Source of the DNA: CAZYSK01 sp964649415
Lineage (GTDB): Bacteria > Chloroflexota > Anaerolineae > B4-G1
DNA length: 49,571 bases
Reading direction: 5' to 3'
Assembly (NCBI GenBank): GCA_964649415.1
Contig: CAZYSK010000041.1
Location: 1-49,571, forward strand
The notes under the pieces were generated by a model, which saw only the letters and a list, made by a program, of their open reading frames with translations, was not told the origin of the DNA and did no database searches. Shown here piece by piece: positions 1 through 7,928 of the stretch (within the stretch, counting starts at the first letter, position 1; each line of letters begins with the position of its first letter). Both the position numbers and the translations under genes were made by a program.

Positions 1-275
1 TGCTAAGGTTCGTTTCCCACCCTGAATTCGGGTTTGACTTTTACCGCACTCTATCTATTAGCGCAACGGGGCTTCCCGCGCGTATGCGCTAGATGGAAAG
101 CCCCGCTGGTCCCTCAGCTGCGTTACCCAGGCCGATCTATGCATTACAGACATACGCCATTATACCGCCATACCGATGCACTGTCAAGTGATGCGGAATA
201 AGCACAATGCACATAATGCTGAAAATACCACAAATAGACAGTTCTAACGGGTTACTGATATGTCAGTTTTCGTAA
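1..275. other. left-edge noncoding stretch with a hairpin
   Basis: No gene is supported here. The stretch lies downstream of the integrase stop and becomes AT-richer from about 160 on. It contains an 8-bp inverted repeat, CGGGGCTT at 67-74 and AAGCCCCG at 98-105, with a 23-nt loop; no T tract follows on either strand, so it is not a convincing terminator. Its position next to an integrase gene would suit an attachment or arm-binding region, but no copy of the tRNA-Arg 3' end is present. Confidence 0.4.
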
Positions 276-1199
276 TTAGAAGGGTACAAAGTCGCTGACT
301 GTGCTCTCCAAGTCCAGATCGAGGCACAAGTACCGCTGGGTTGTCGCAATGGACGCATGCCCCAATAGTTTGGAGATTTGCGTCACCGGTACACCGGCCT
401 CATACCCGAGTTGTGTATAAGTCCGGCGTAGATCGTGGGGCGCAAGCTCAGGCTTCCCGATTGCCGCGCCGTGCTGTCTCACAATCCCAAACAGCCCTAC
501 CGCGCTCAGGCTATCCCCGATACCGCCGGCCTGGTCAACGCTGCGCAGGATCGGGCCATCACCACCCACAACAGGTGCCCACTTGTCTATGGCGTTCGCC
601 AGGTTGTCGGAGATAGGGACAACCCGGTCCTTGGCTCCCTTGCCCTGCACCTGCAAGACTGTGCGCATCTTGCCCTTGACAGGTTGCAGCTTGACGTCTG
701 CGAACGTCAGCGCTACAGCCTCGGCTCTGCGCAGGCCAGCCGCTACAAGCAACCCCAGGGCCAGCCGGTCGCGTTCGCCTTTGGGATCATCCCCGCAACT
801 GTCCAGGAGAGCCTTGACTTGGGCCGCATTCAGCCAGGTGTGGGCTTTCTGTCCCTTGGCGGGCTTTGTCGTGACAGCGTTCTGCAGGGCCTCGATTCTG
901 TAGAGGCTCGCCTGTACTGCGTTCACGTTCTCAGGCGTAGCCATAGCCTTGAGGTTGTCCCCCAGGTTGTCGGTCAGCAGCCGCACCGCCGCCTTGAGAA
1001 ACGCCCGCCCGCTGTTGCTCAGGCCCTCGGCGTAGGCCGTCAACTGGTCAGCGTCAAATAGATCACCGCCAGCGTCAAGGTAGCGCTCGATTACTCGGCC
1101 ATACCGTTGCCTTGTACTCTCTGCCAGGTCCGCGTGCTTGATTGCCGCCAGCACACCGGATCGTTGTATGTTGCGTGTTATCGCTAGTTCTGTGTTCAT
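276..1199 (-). CDS. tyrosine recombinase / integrase of the element
   Basis: A 307-residue tyrosine recombinase that would integrate and excise the surrounding element by site-specific strand exchange. The N-terminal part (about residues 20-110) is a SAM-like core-binding domain. The catalytic domain follows with Arg157 (GLRRAE), Lys188/190 (GKGAK), HDLRRT with His255 and Arg258, His281 (LLGHAS) and nucleophile Tyr290 (TTQRY). All catalytic positions are present, so it looks functional. It is the last gene of the minus-strand element, with a GAGGG-like ribosome site before ATG. Its distance from the tRNA-Arg at 9639-9712 fits an element whose int gene sits at the opposite end and joins the tRNA end when circular. 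It is distinct from the chromosomal XerC-like gene at 12238. Confidence 0.93.
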   Translation of the reverse strand: MNTELAITRNIQRSGVLAAIKHADLAESTRQRYGRVIERYLDAGGDLFDADQLTAYAEGLSNSGRAFLKAAVRLLTDNLGDNLKAMATPENVNAVQASLYRIEALQNAVTTKPAKGQKAHTWLNAAQVKALLDSCGDDPKGERDRLALGLLVAAGLRRAEAVALTFADVKLQPVKGKMRTVLQVQGKGAKDRVVPISDNLANAIDKWAPVVGGDGPILRSVDQAGGIGDSLSAVGLFGIVRQHGAAIGKPELAPHDLRRTYTQLGYEAGVPVTQISKLLGHASIATTQRYLCLDLDLESTVSDFVPF

Positions 1200-1345
1200 C
1201 GCTCGCCCTCGGTTTTCCTATGGACTTAGGAACACAATGCTATGGATACCGTGCCCCCACTTGAGCCAATCGGCCACAAAAGCCGGGACGTCGCCATCCC
1301 CTCATAAACGCGCCCGCGCCCCTCGAGGCGCCGGCCTGGTCTGCA

Positions 1346-1783
1346 TTAGTGCAGTGCTGTCCAGTCATCTACCGCGCGAAAGGAAGCGCAGTAATAGCGG
1401 CTTTCCCCGTCCCACCAAACGTCAATCCACCCGGTTGAATTGCAGCCGCCCAAATGCTCCTCGGGCATGCCCCATTGCCCGCCGCTGCACATGTCCCAGC
1501 TCGCACGGTCAAGGTTTTCTACTGACAACTGACCGTCGAAGTTCACGCACAGATCGCCCAGGCACTCCCCGCCCCGTTTGATTGAGGCGCGATAACCATG
1601 GTACTCTTTCCCCAGCTTCACCGGCTCCATCTCGTCGGGGCAATCGACTGGGACACCGCCGCCGCCCGGGGCGCTCAGGCCACCGCCCAGGTCGGGCAAG
1701 TCACCGCCGCCAGACTCCAACGCACACACCGCTGCACTCAAGACCAATAAAGCAAACCCTATCACCGCTACAAGTTTCTTCAC
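1346..1783 (-). CDS. secreted cysteine-containing hypothetical protein
   Basis: A 145-residue protein with a clear N-terminal signal peptide (MKK, hydrophobic run to about residue 21), then a Gly/Pro/Asp-rich segment and a C-terminal domain with six Cys residues that could form disulfides outside the membrane. The start is GTG, overlapping the FtsK-like stop by four bases (GTGA), so translation is probably coupled. The cytoplasmic membrane or cell surface is the likely location. I do not recognise the family. Its place directly after a DNA translocase in an integrative element makes a surface or entry-exclusion role possible, but nothing in the sequence shows it. Confidence 0.7.
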   Translation of the reverse strand: MKKLVAVIGFALLVLSAAVCALESGGGDLPDLGGGLSAPGGGGVPVDCPDEMEPVKLGKEYHGYRASIKRGGECLGDLCVNFDGQLSVENLDRASWDMCSGGQWGMPEEHLGGCNSTGWIDVWWDGESRYYCASFRAVDDWTALH

Positions 1784-3249
1784 ATTGCACCCCCTTGCGT
1801 TAACCTGTTGCCAAACAACTCAGCCACAAAGGCGGGTATGTCACCATCCCCCGCCCCCGCTGTTTCCCGTCGTGACGTCGTGCTGTCGGTGATGTCGCGT
1901 GACGTGGGCGCTTCTGTCGTGACGTGGGCCGTGATGTGGTCGGGCATGGCCAGCCGCGCCAGTTCCGCCGTTACCTGCCGCCCCACCTTGTGCCCGTCTG
2001 GGGTCCGCTGCGGTTCCGTGAGCCACCCGCGCCGCTCCCAGCGTTGGGCCAGCTTGGTAAGCGCATACTTGCTTACCTGGTCCTTGTGCGCTTCATAGAT
2101 CGCGTTGACCGTGAAAGCGCCGTCCAACTCTTTGACCGCGAATCGCACCAGCGCCCGCTCAGTGTCGGATAGCGCCGGCGTGGGTGGGGCCGCCACGTCC
2201 CCCAGGGCCTCAAGATCAACGCGCAAGGTCTGCACGCGCTCCCAGCGTGAACCGGTGAAGGTAAGCGCCAGCCCAGGCCGATTCAGTCCCTCGGCTCCCT
2301 TGCGTCCCAGGATCGCTTGACTCTCGATGTGGCTCCTACACTGAAACGCTATCGCTGTCGGCAGGTTGGCCCTGACTTGTGCGTCAATCACTCGTGCGCT
2401 TGGCAGCTGCGTGCCGACAATCAGACTGACACCCATTGCCCTACCCTTCCGCGCCACTTCGACAAGGGTCTCCATGGCGGGCGTCTTGGCGAAGTCTGCC
2501 GCTTCATCGACTACGAGCAAGAGCAGGCCCAGGCCGTCCAGATCGCGCCAATCGGCCACGCCCGCTTGAGCCATGAGCGCTTGTCGCCTTTGTCGCTCTT
2601 GCTCTACGTGCTCAATCAAGCGTTCCGCCTCATCGAGGTCATGCGCAATGGGCGCAAACAGGTGGGGAAGCCGCACGAACACCGCGCCGAAGTCCACTTG
2701 CTTTGTGTCGATGATTGCAACCTGAAACTGTGCGGGCGTATGCTTGGCGCATAGCTGCAAGACCACCGATTGCATCAGGTTCGTCTTGCCCTTCCCGCTT
2801 GCCCCCCCGCACAGGATCGCGCGATGGTTCCCGGCTACATCGAGCGTAACCGGTCCCCGTGTGCTGTGGCCCAGGGTGACGGTGTATGGTTCATCGGGGA
2901 GGTCTCCCAGGTCAAGCGGTATCATCGCCGGTAGGCGCTTGACGTGCTCCCCAGGCTGCCTTGCCACCTGCACCGCCAGGCCGCCCCCGTCGCTGACAAT
3001 CACCCGCCGGCCTTGGAGCGCTGCCCGCCACTGTGCCCACAATCGCCGATCAAGCCACTGCTCACGGGCAATGCCCGCCAAGCGCTGCATGTCCAGGATG
3101 AATACCACGCGCTCAGGGAGCAAAAACGCATCGGCCACGGGGAAGGCGTGCCCGCCACGCTGGGGGCGCATTTTGAGCAAGCCACGTTGGGCAAGCGTGC
3201 CCGTGATGCCCTGCCAATACCGCGTTACTTCACTCTGCGCCATGTCCAT
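1780..3249 (-). CDS. FtsK/SpoIIIE-type DNA translocase
   Basis: A 489-residue FtsK/SpoIIIE-family ATPase that should pump double-stranded DNA. Walker A is GGASGKGKT at about residues 148-156 and Walker B LLLLVVDE at about 242-249. The following GTQLPSARVIDAQVRANLP segment matches the conserved RATQRP..(I/V)...IKAN..P region of FtsK motors. The C-terminal 120 residues look like a winged-helix/DNA-binding extension. No membrane segments are visible, so anchoring may come from the neighbouring membrane proteins. There is no relaxase beside it, which recalls TraB-type transfer of actinomycete integrative elements, where one FtsK-like motor moves duplex DNA. An alternative is a segregation or replication role inside the element. 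Confidence 0.88.
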   Translation of the reverse strand: MDMAQSEVTRYWQGITGTLAQRGLLKMRPQRGGHAFPVADAFLLPERVVFILDMQRLAGIAREQWLDRRLWAQWRAALQGRRVIVSDGGGLAVQVARQPGEHVKRLPAMIPLDLGDLPDEPYTVTLGHSTRGPVTLDVAGNHRAILCGGASGKGKTNLMQSVVLQLCAKHTPAQFQVAIIDTKQVDFGAVFVRLPHLFAPIAHDLDEAERLIEHVEQERQRRQALMAQAGVADWRDLDGLGLLLLVVDEAADFAKTPAMETLVEVARKGRAMGVSLIVGTQLPSARVIDAQVRANLPTAIAFQCRSHIESQAILGRKGAEGLNRPGLALTFTGSRWERVQTLRVDLEALGDVAAPPTPALSDTERALVRFAVKELDGAFTVNAIYEAHKDQVSKYALTKLAQRWERRGWLTEPQRTPDGHKVGRQVTAELARLAMPDHITAHVTTEAPTSRDITDSTTSRRETAGAGDGDIPAFVAELFGNRLTQGGAM

Positions 3250-3252
3250 GGT

Positions 3253-4467
3253 CTACTCCTCTACTTCCTGCCAGTCAGCGTCAATCACGTCCGCAACCCC
3301 AGGTGGTAGGACACCCAGCCGCGCCGCCTGGTCTAGCCGTCTTAGGGTCCGCACACTACGTAGGCCAGGGGCCGCCGCGCTGGGCGGCTCTGCCAAGGCG
3401 GGGGCTTGGTGTGCGCTGTGGCCGCCGCCCAACCTCGGGCGGGTCATCGCGTCCGCTACCTGGTCCCGCGCTGTGGTCCGCTCTTCCTGCTCTGCGCTCC
3501 TGAATCGGGGCGCTTGGGCTTCACCGCTTGCCAGCAACCGCGTAACGTGCCCTGGTTGCCTGTCGAGGTCTATCAGGTTCCACCCGCCGCGCCCGTCCTT
3601 CAACGCCAGGGGTTGCGCATCCCCCAGGATGGAGCGCTCAATCACTTGCGGTCTGTTTGCCAGTTCTCGGAAGCCGTACCAGATCAGCACGCCCAGGCCC
3701 ACCACCGCCAGCAAGAGCACGAACGGTATACCGAAGTCACGCACCGCCCCCATGGTGCTTTCGCGCTTCTCTGCTTGGCGGGTCATGGTGGCATGCGCAA
3801 CCTGTGCCGTCGCCCCCCAACTCTCAGCCGTCGCGGTCCGCCTATCTTCCCAGGCCGCCGCCGTCACCGTCGCCTGGTACGCCGCTTGCTGGGCTGTCGC
3901 TGTGGCTGCACCGCTCACGGCTTCCGCCGTGCCCGTCGCCCTGTGCTCCCACTCTTGGGCCGTTGCTGTCGTTTGACGCCCCCACTCTGCCGCTGTGGCC
4001 TCAATGGCCGCTGCCTGTTGCGTTAGCTGGACGCTGACCGCTTGCGCCGTCGCCTGAGCGCATTGGGTTGCGTTGGCACTCTGCTGTGTGGCCCAAACGG
4101 CCTTTTGCTCTAGATCGCGTTCGTGTGCCTGTGCCGTCCCCTGGGCATCCGCGGTCATCGCCACGTATTGACGCTGCGCTGCCGCTTCTGCCACCTCGCG
4201 GGTTGCACGTGCAACCGCTTCCGCTGCGCTCGCCTGGTCGATTGCACTCTCTGCCGCTTGCGCCGTCGCGTAGCGCTCAATAGCGATTGCTTGGGCCGTC
4301 GCCTTCAACGCTGGGGGCGCATCCGCGAAGATCGTTACGACTGCGGTCAGATCGCCCGGCGATTGTGGCACGGCGGTTGAATACTGCTGATACTCTGCGC
4401 AACCGGTTGCCGTCGCCAGGATCACGCCCAGCGCAAGGATCACCGCGCTTGTAAGATACCGCTTCAT
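3253..4467 (-). CDS. Ala/Thr-rich TATAQ-repeat protein with signal and membrane segment
   Basis: About 404 residues from the ATG at 4467, which overlaps the upstream stop as ATGA; a longer start at 4482 is possible but less likely. A lipoprotein-like signal (hydrophobic run ending ATATGC) is followed by about 200 residues dominated by Ala, Thr, Gln and Glu with recurring ATAQ/TATAQ words, probably a long helical or coiled-coil rod. A strong membrane segment (FGIPFVLLLAVVGLGVLIWY) lies near residue 270, then a charged, Pro-rich cytoplasmic tail. The gene directly precedes the translocase, three bases apart, so it may anchor or form a channel with it. Family unknown. Confidence 0.75.
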   Translation of the reverse strand: MKRYLTSAVILALGVILATATGCAEYQQYSTAVPQSPGDLTAVVTIFADAPPALKATAQAIAIERYATAQAAESAIDQASAAEAVARATREVAEAAAQRQYVAMTADAQGTAQAHERDLEQKAVWATQQSANATQCAQATAQAVSVQLTQQAAAIEATAAEWGRQTTATAQEWEHRATGTAEAVSGAATATAQQAAYQATVTAAAWEDRRTATAESWGATAQVAHATMTRQAEKRESTMGAVRDFGIPFVLLLAVVGLGVLIWYGFRELANRPQVIERSILGDAQPLALKDGRGGWNLIDLDRQPGHVTRLLASGEAQAPRFRSAEQEERTTARDQVADAMTRPRLGGGHSAHQAPALAEPPSAAAPGLRSVRTLRRLDQAARLGVLPPGVADVIDADWQEVEE

Positions 4468-4757
4468 TGCATCACCCCCCACGGGCCGCCGCTTTGGTAC
4501 GGTTGCCCACCTACGATGATAACCGCCGGGCTTGTGCCCTGTGGCTGTGCTGGACGCGCTGGACGTGGGGCCGCCGGCGTGGGCTGCACTCCCTGCAATG
4601 CCGTGTACACCTGTGCCTGGTTTCTAGCTTGCTCCAACCGTTGCGCCGCTTGGCGGGCCTTGTGCCAGTGCCAGGCGAACCATCCACCCACGGGCAAGCC
4701 CACCATAGCAGCAAGCAGCAACCCCAGGGCCAACGTCACCGATGCCGCCGCGCTCAC
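4464..4757 (-). CDS. small single-span membrane protein
   Basis: A 97-residue protein with one N-terminal membrane helix (about residues 5-30, Leu/Ala/Gly-rich, ending WFAWHWHK), a short charged helix with RQAAQRLEQARNQAQ, and a Pro/Gln-rich tail. GTG start overlapping the upstream stop by four bases, and its own stop overlaps the next start in the same way. It belongs to a run of four small membrane genes (3253-5177) ahead of the translocase. Function not recognised; the layout recalls the spread (spd) genes that accompany TraB in actinomycete elements, by position only. Confidence 0.68.
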   Translation of the reverse strand: MSAAASVTLALGLLLAAMVGLPVGGWFAWHWHKARQAAQRLEQARNQAQVYTALQGVQPTPAAPRPARPAQPQGTSPAVIIVGGQPYQSGGPWGVMQ

Positions 4758-4972
4758 TGCAACACCGCCAGGATCGCCTTGACGGTCTGGAGGTCTAGGC
4801 CGCCAGTCAACAGGCTGATAACCGCCCAGATCACCGCCGCAACGACAACCCCTCCGATAATGGTCAGGGCCGCCGCTATCATCTTGCCAAATTTGCGAAT
4901 GATAATCACGGCCAAGACCAGCAAGAACAACCCACCCAGGCCATACGCAAAAAGCTCAGGCGTCAATTCCAT
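4754..4972 (-). CDS. small two-span membrane protein
   Basis: A 72-residue hydrophobic protein with two predicted membrane segments (about residues 10-25 and 32-55) separated by RKFGK. ATG start; its stop overlaps the GTG of the next gene. No family recognised. It sits in the coupled membrane-protein cluster ahead of the FtsK-like motor and may be a structural part of a membrane complex, which is inference from position. Confidence 0.65.
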   Translation of the reverse strand: MELTPELFAYGLGGLFLLVLAVIIIRKFGKMIAAALTIIGGVVVAAVIWAVISLLTGGLDLQTVKAILAVLQ

Positions 4973-4982
4973 CTCGCACCCC

Positions 4983-5177
4983 CTACAATCCCAATACTAC
5001 GCCAGGATCAGCCAGGGCCAGCAACAGGCCCAGGCCAACCGCCAAGACCAGCGCCACATTAGCGCGCCTTGCTCTCGCCTTTGACGCCCGTGCCCGCGCC
5101 TTTGCCTTGGCGTCCCGTGCCTTCCATTCGTCCGCCGTGTATCGCGGTTCGCTGCGCTTCCGCTTCCGTTTCGTCAC
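4983..5177 (-). CDS. small basic tail-anchored protein
   Basis: A 64-residue protein with a very basic N-terminal half (TKRKRKR, then KAKARARASKARARR) and a hydrophobic C-terminal segment (VALVLAVGLGLLLALA). The charge pattern predicts a C-terminal membrane anchor with the basic part in the cytoplasm, where it could touch nucleic acid or lipid head groups. GTG start, one base after the upstream stop. Family unknown. Confidence 0.6.
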   Translation of the reverse strand: MTKRKRKRSEPRYTADEWKARDAKAKARARASKARARRANVALVLAVGLGLLLALADPGVVLGL

Positions 5178-5178
5178 C

Positions 5179-5520
5179 TCACACCTCCCCCAACCCCAGC
5201 GCCAGTTGCCGCGCTCTTTCAGGCGTCAAGGGCGTCCGGGCCGCCTCGTTGCGCCCTAGAAGGCCACTAGACGCGATTGCAGGCGTTTTGCTGCCGTTTT
5301 CTGCACTGCAAAGTATCCTGGTATGGTCCTGTGCGTTTTTGAGGCTTCCAAGGCCGTTTTTCTGCAATGGCCCAGCCAGCCACACCGTACCACCATCGTA
5401 CACGGCCTCGGGCTCGTAGCCGTGCCGGGCCTCAAACAGCGCTGCGATAGTCAGCGGGCCGCCGTCCGTTTTCTCCCAGGCAGTGAAGTCGCCGGCGTGC
5501 CGTGCTATGCCTTTGCTCAT
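5179..5520 (-). CDS. hypothetical protein
   Basis: A 113-residue soluble protein, no signal or membrane segment. The N-terminal half (to about residue 60) is rich in Gly and aromatic residues and the C-terminal 20 residues form a likely amphipathic helix (LTPERARQLALGLGEV). The ATG overlaps the nuclease-like gene's stop as ATGA, so the two are probably co-translated. I do not recognise it. Confidence 0.6.
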   Translation of the reverse strand: MSKGIARHAGDFTAWEKTDGGPLTIAALFEARHGYEPEAVYDGGTVWLAGPLQKNGLGSLKNAQDHTRILCSAENGSKTPAIASSGLLGRNEAARTPLTPERARQLALGLGEV

Positions 5521-5930
5521 TGCGCCTCACTCCCTATCACGTCTGCGAGCACTTCCCAGCGCCCGTACCAGCGTGCCCAGCGCCCGCCATACACCCAGGG
5601 TTGCCGCCCAGGTATGACTACCTTCCGCCGGTCTCCCAGCGCCTCAGCAGGGATCACGAAAGCGACAGGATCACGGGTAGGCTCCCACCAACACAAGAGC
5701 ACTACCGCCGCCGCCTTGCGTGCATCAGTATGCCCAGCCTTCCGCAAGCAGAACTGAAAGCCGCGTCGCCCATCGGCACGGTATGCGCTGGGCCGCGCTG
5801 CTTTCACCTCGATTGCCACCCCATCGGCTACGAGGTCAGCGGGGCCGCCGTGCTCGACCTGCAACCCGGCCTGCTTGAGTATCTGTGCCGTGTACGCTTC
5901 ACCCATCGCGCCAAGCTCCTGTGGTCCCAT
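5517..5930 (-). CDS. PD-(D/E)XK nuclease-like protein
   Basis: A 137-residue protein with the active-site pattern of the PD-(D/E)XK nuclease fold: PADLVADGVAIEVKAA near residues 30-45 supplies the Asp and the E-x-K pair. An N-terminal helix (LGAMGEAYTAQILKQAG) matches the usual first helix that precedes this core, as in YraN-like and Holliday-junction-resolvase-like proteins. It could cut or process element DNA, or act as a resolvase. GGGAG ribosome site before ATG. The reading of the active site is from the sequence; the biological role is inference. Confidence 0.68.
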   Translation of the reverse strand: MGPQELGAMGEAYTAQILKQAGLQVEHGGPADLVADGVAIEVKAARPSAYRADGRRGFQFCLRKAGHTDARKAAAVVLLCWWEPTRDPVAFVIPAEALGDRRKVVIPGRQPWVYGGRWARWYGRWEVLADVIGSEAQ

Positions 5931-5975
5931 CGCTGCTCCCTTCCCGTCGCTAGGATACTGACCACCTCGGGCCTA

Positions 5976-6007
5976 TGCTCTTACCCCGCAAGCATCGGGC
6001 AAGAGCA
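5976..6007. other. hairpin between zinc-ribbon and nuclease genes
   Basis: An inverted repeat TGCTCTT/AAGAGCA with an inner CCCG/CGGG pair forms a compact stem-loop in the 90-bp gap. No T tract follows on the minus strand, so it is more likely an mRNA processing or regulatory structure than a terminator. Confidence 0.4.
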
Positions 6008-6020
6008 CAGGGCCAGCCGG

Positions 6021-6212
6021 TCAGTCAATCCTATCCCTGCATTGACGGCGCTTGTTTGCGCGATATTCTGTGTACTCCTCCAATGTCATCTCTTGCGCCT
6101 TCTGCACCTCTTCTGCATCTATGGTGTCACAGCAAGGGCAAAACATCATAAAATGACTCCCTGCTTGCTGCAACTCTCTTCCACAATTCGGGCAAATCTG
6201 CCTGTCGTTCAT
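6021..6212 (-). CDS. small zinc-ribbon protein
   Basis: A 63-residue protein with CPNC at residues 7-10 and CPCC at about 25-28, the four-Cys pattern of a zinc ribbon, followed by a charged helix (EEVQKAQEMTLEEYTEYRANKR). It would bind one zinc and probably nucleic acid or a protein partner. A strong ribosome site (GGGGAGGTGAT) precedes ATG. It lies between the partition pair and the nuclease-like gene. Exact family not recognised. Confidence 0.68.
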   Translation of the reverse strand: MNDRQICPNCGRELQQAGSHFMMFCPCCDTIDAEEVQKAQEMTLEEYTEYRANKRRQCRDRID

Positions 6213-6240
6213 TCGCGTATCACCTCCCCCCTATGTGAAG

Positions 6241-6531
6241 TCAACTCCCCATCGCCGCCAGCGCATCGAGCGCCGCCGCCGCTTCTGGCGGCTCTTCAAC
6301 TGGCGGGGCGTCGCTGCTATCAGGCACCACAACCGCGCCCGCTGCCATCTTGCGCTCGATGCCTTTGACCACCTGGTATACATCGCCCAGGGTCACGCCC
6401 CCACCCAGGCCAGCGCGCAAGGTGTCCCGGATTGCGCTTGACCGCTCCCCGCGCCCGAATTGGCCCAGCCACCGGGCCAGGTCGCGGTCCGCTTCTGTGT
6501 CCAGTGTAAAGCATACGGTCTGCTTGCTCAT
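6241..6531 (-). CDS. ribbon-helix-helix partner of the actin-like gene (ParR-like)
   Basis: A 96-residue protein from the ATG at 6531 (GGGGGCG upstream). The first 50 residues have the shape of a ribbon-helix-helix DNA-binding domain: a beta strand (KQTVCFTLD), then helices through RDLARWLGQF and SSAIRDTLRAGL. The remainder is a helix and an acidic, Pro/Ala-rich tail. It follows the ParM-like gene 47 bases downstream, so the pair fits a type II (actin) partition cassette in which ParR binds centromere repeats and caps the filament. The paired 13-bp sites between the genes may be its targets. Assignment rests on fold pattern and context. Confidence 0.68.
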   Translation of the reverse strand: MSKQTVCFTLDTEADRDLARWLGQFGRGERSSAIRDTLRAGLGGGVTLGDVYQVVKGIERKMAAGAVVVPDSSDAPPVEEPPEAAAALDALAAMGS

Positions 6532-6544
6532 AACGCCCCCTGGT

Positions 6545-6571
6545 ATTGCCGGGCAATCATTGCCGGGCAAT
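6545..6571. repeat. twin 13-bp near-palindromes between parM- and parR-like genes
   Basis: ATTGCCGGGCAAT occurs at 6545-6557 and again at 6559-6571, one base apart. Each copy is a near-perfect palindrome. They lie just upstream of the ParR-like start, where an autoregulatory operator or a small centromere would be expected. Confidence 0.6.
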
Positions 6572-6578
6572 GCCCACG

Positions 6579-7550
6579 CTATCCCCGCGCAACCCTTTGG
6601 GCAAAGCGCCAGAAGCCCAGCGCATTAGCGTACACCGGATCACTGACCACGCGCGCATGCCGGAAGTGTTGCCCAATGTATGGCCCAAGCAGAAGCGCAC
6701 CGCCGCCAGATACGAGGATAGCGTCAAGCGCCGCTGCACCATTCCATAGTTGGGTCGCTTCTGCGAGTACCTGTTCCGCCAACGGTTCCAGGATGTCGGC
6801 TACAGGCTGGGCCAGGTCTACAGGCTCCCCGTAGTATTTGACGCTCCTGGTGATGAGTGCTTCCGTCACCTGGTGGTCTCTCAGGTCGAGGTCTGGGCAA
6901 TGACCGTCCAGCCAGCGCCGCAACCCCCGCACCGCATCCCAAGCGCCAACGTTCACCGATGCCGTCTCCCGGCCAATCTCTGCCAGTCGGTTGACTGACA
7001 ACAGGTTTGTGGTTTTGCCACCGCAGTCAATCACGCCCACGCTACCGGTTGCAAGCTCCTGGTCTGTGATGACACCCCGGTCATTGAGACAAGCGCACAA
7101 GAGCGCGCCGAAGGGCTGGGGAACAATCCGCGCGTCTACCACGTCCACGGTCTGGGCGTGCCGTCCCTCACGCTGTAGGCGATGCGTGCCCAGCAAGCGG
7201 TCTCTCACGGCCTGCTTGTCGGTGTAGTACGCAACCGGTAGACCGGTCACAATGCGCAGTTCCGCCCGCTTGGCACTTGTCACCTCCGACACCGCCGCCA
7301 GGAAGAGCAACCGCCACTCTGCGCTCTCAATCCACTTGCGGTCCTCACGTCGCCTGACAAAGCGGCTCTGCTCGATTGCGCCCGCGCCAATCTGTGCATG
7401 CTCAGGCTCTAGCAGCATGATGGTGTCGGCGTGCCCGTTCAACGAAAAGCGCGCCTTGTCGGGCGTGCCCACTGCGCTGGGGAAGGCCGCGCGCCGGTCC
7501 CCGGCCACGGCTTTGGTATGCGAGTATCCTACGTCCAATCCCAGATTCAC
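6579..7550 (-). CDS. ParM-like bacterial actin (plasmid segregation type)
   Basis: A 323-residue actin-fold ATPase. Phosphate-1 motif GLDVGYSHTKA lies at residues 4-14, phosphate-2 VGVIDCGGKTTN at 171-182, and the adenosine motif ILVSGGGALLLG at about 278-289. The motif spacing and length match ParM/Alp-type proteins, not MreB or DnaK. It would polymerise with ATP and push or pull DNA copies apart. GTG start with a GGGAGGTG ribosome site. A segregation gene in a chromosomally integrated element implies that the circular form is maintained for some time as an extrachromosomal molecule. Confidence 0.86.
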   Translation of the reverse strand: MNLGLDVGYSHTKAVAGDRRAAFPSAVGTPDKARFSLNGHADTIMLLEPEHAQIGAGAIEQSRFVRRREDRKWIESAEWRLLFLAAVSEVTSAKRAELRIVTGLPVAYYTDKQAVRDRLLGTHRLQREGRHAQTVDVVDARIVPQPFGALLCACLNDRGVITDQELATGSVGVIDCGGKTTNLLSVNRLAEIGRETASVNVGAWDAVRGLRRWLDGHCPDLDLRDHQVTEALITRSVKYYGEPVDLAQPVADILEPLAEQVLAEATQLWNGAAALDAILVSGGGALLLGPYIGQHFRHARVVSDPVYANALGFWRFAQRVARG

Positions 7551-7616
7551 GTTACACCTCCCTCGATGGTGGGGCCGCTGGGCTGGGGCGGATCCAACCC
7601 AGCAAGCCCCGCGATT

Positions 7617-7928
7617 TCACCCAAAAACGGCTTCAATTATGGCCGTTTCATCCATCCAAGCCGGCTTGGGCTCGGGCAAATTATCCCCGCGAACTACAGC
7701 CGCCAGCGTGTCTATGCCGCCACCCGCCGGGTTGTGGTCAATCCACCCCTCAAGGCCAGCCTCGCACACCTGCCGGAAAGCGGGCAGAAGTTCACCCTGG
7801 TACTCTACCGTTTCGCCGGCCTCAAGCTGCCGTCGCCAGTCCTGCAAGTCCCGCTGCCAGTCGCGCAGGGCCTCGATTGCCGCTTCTGTGCTTTCAATCC
7901 ACTCCGTGATGATTGGCTGCCTGTTCAT
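7617..7928 (-). CDS. hypothetical protein
   Basis: A 103-residue soluble protein. The first 45 residues form a strongly helical, Trp-rich segment (WIESTEAAIEALRDWQRDLQDW), probably a coiled coil; the rest is mixed. ATG start overlapping the upstream stop (ATGA), and it ends shortly before the actin-like gene, so it belongs to the same transcript. No family recognised. Confidence 0.6.
   Translation of the reverse strand: MNRQPIITEWIESTEAAIEALRDWQRDLQDWRRQLEAGETVEYQGELLPAFRQVCEAGLEGWIDHNPAGGGIDTLAAVVRGDNLPEPKPAWMDETAIIEAVFG

Noticed and set aside
30..75. tRNA-like remnant or left attachment site
   Set aside because: A short stretch resembles a D-arm on the minus strand, but no anticodon stem or T-arm can be folded and it does not copy the 3' end of the tRNA-Arg.
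67..105. Integrase terminator
   Set aside because: The 8-bp stem has a 23-nt loop and no T tract on the minus strand.
4468..4482. Upstream start of the TATAQ-repeat protein
   Set aside because: The ATG at 4467 overlaps the previous stop as ATGA and begins directly with the signal peptide.
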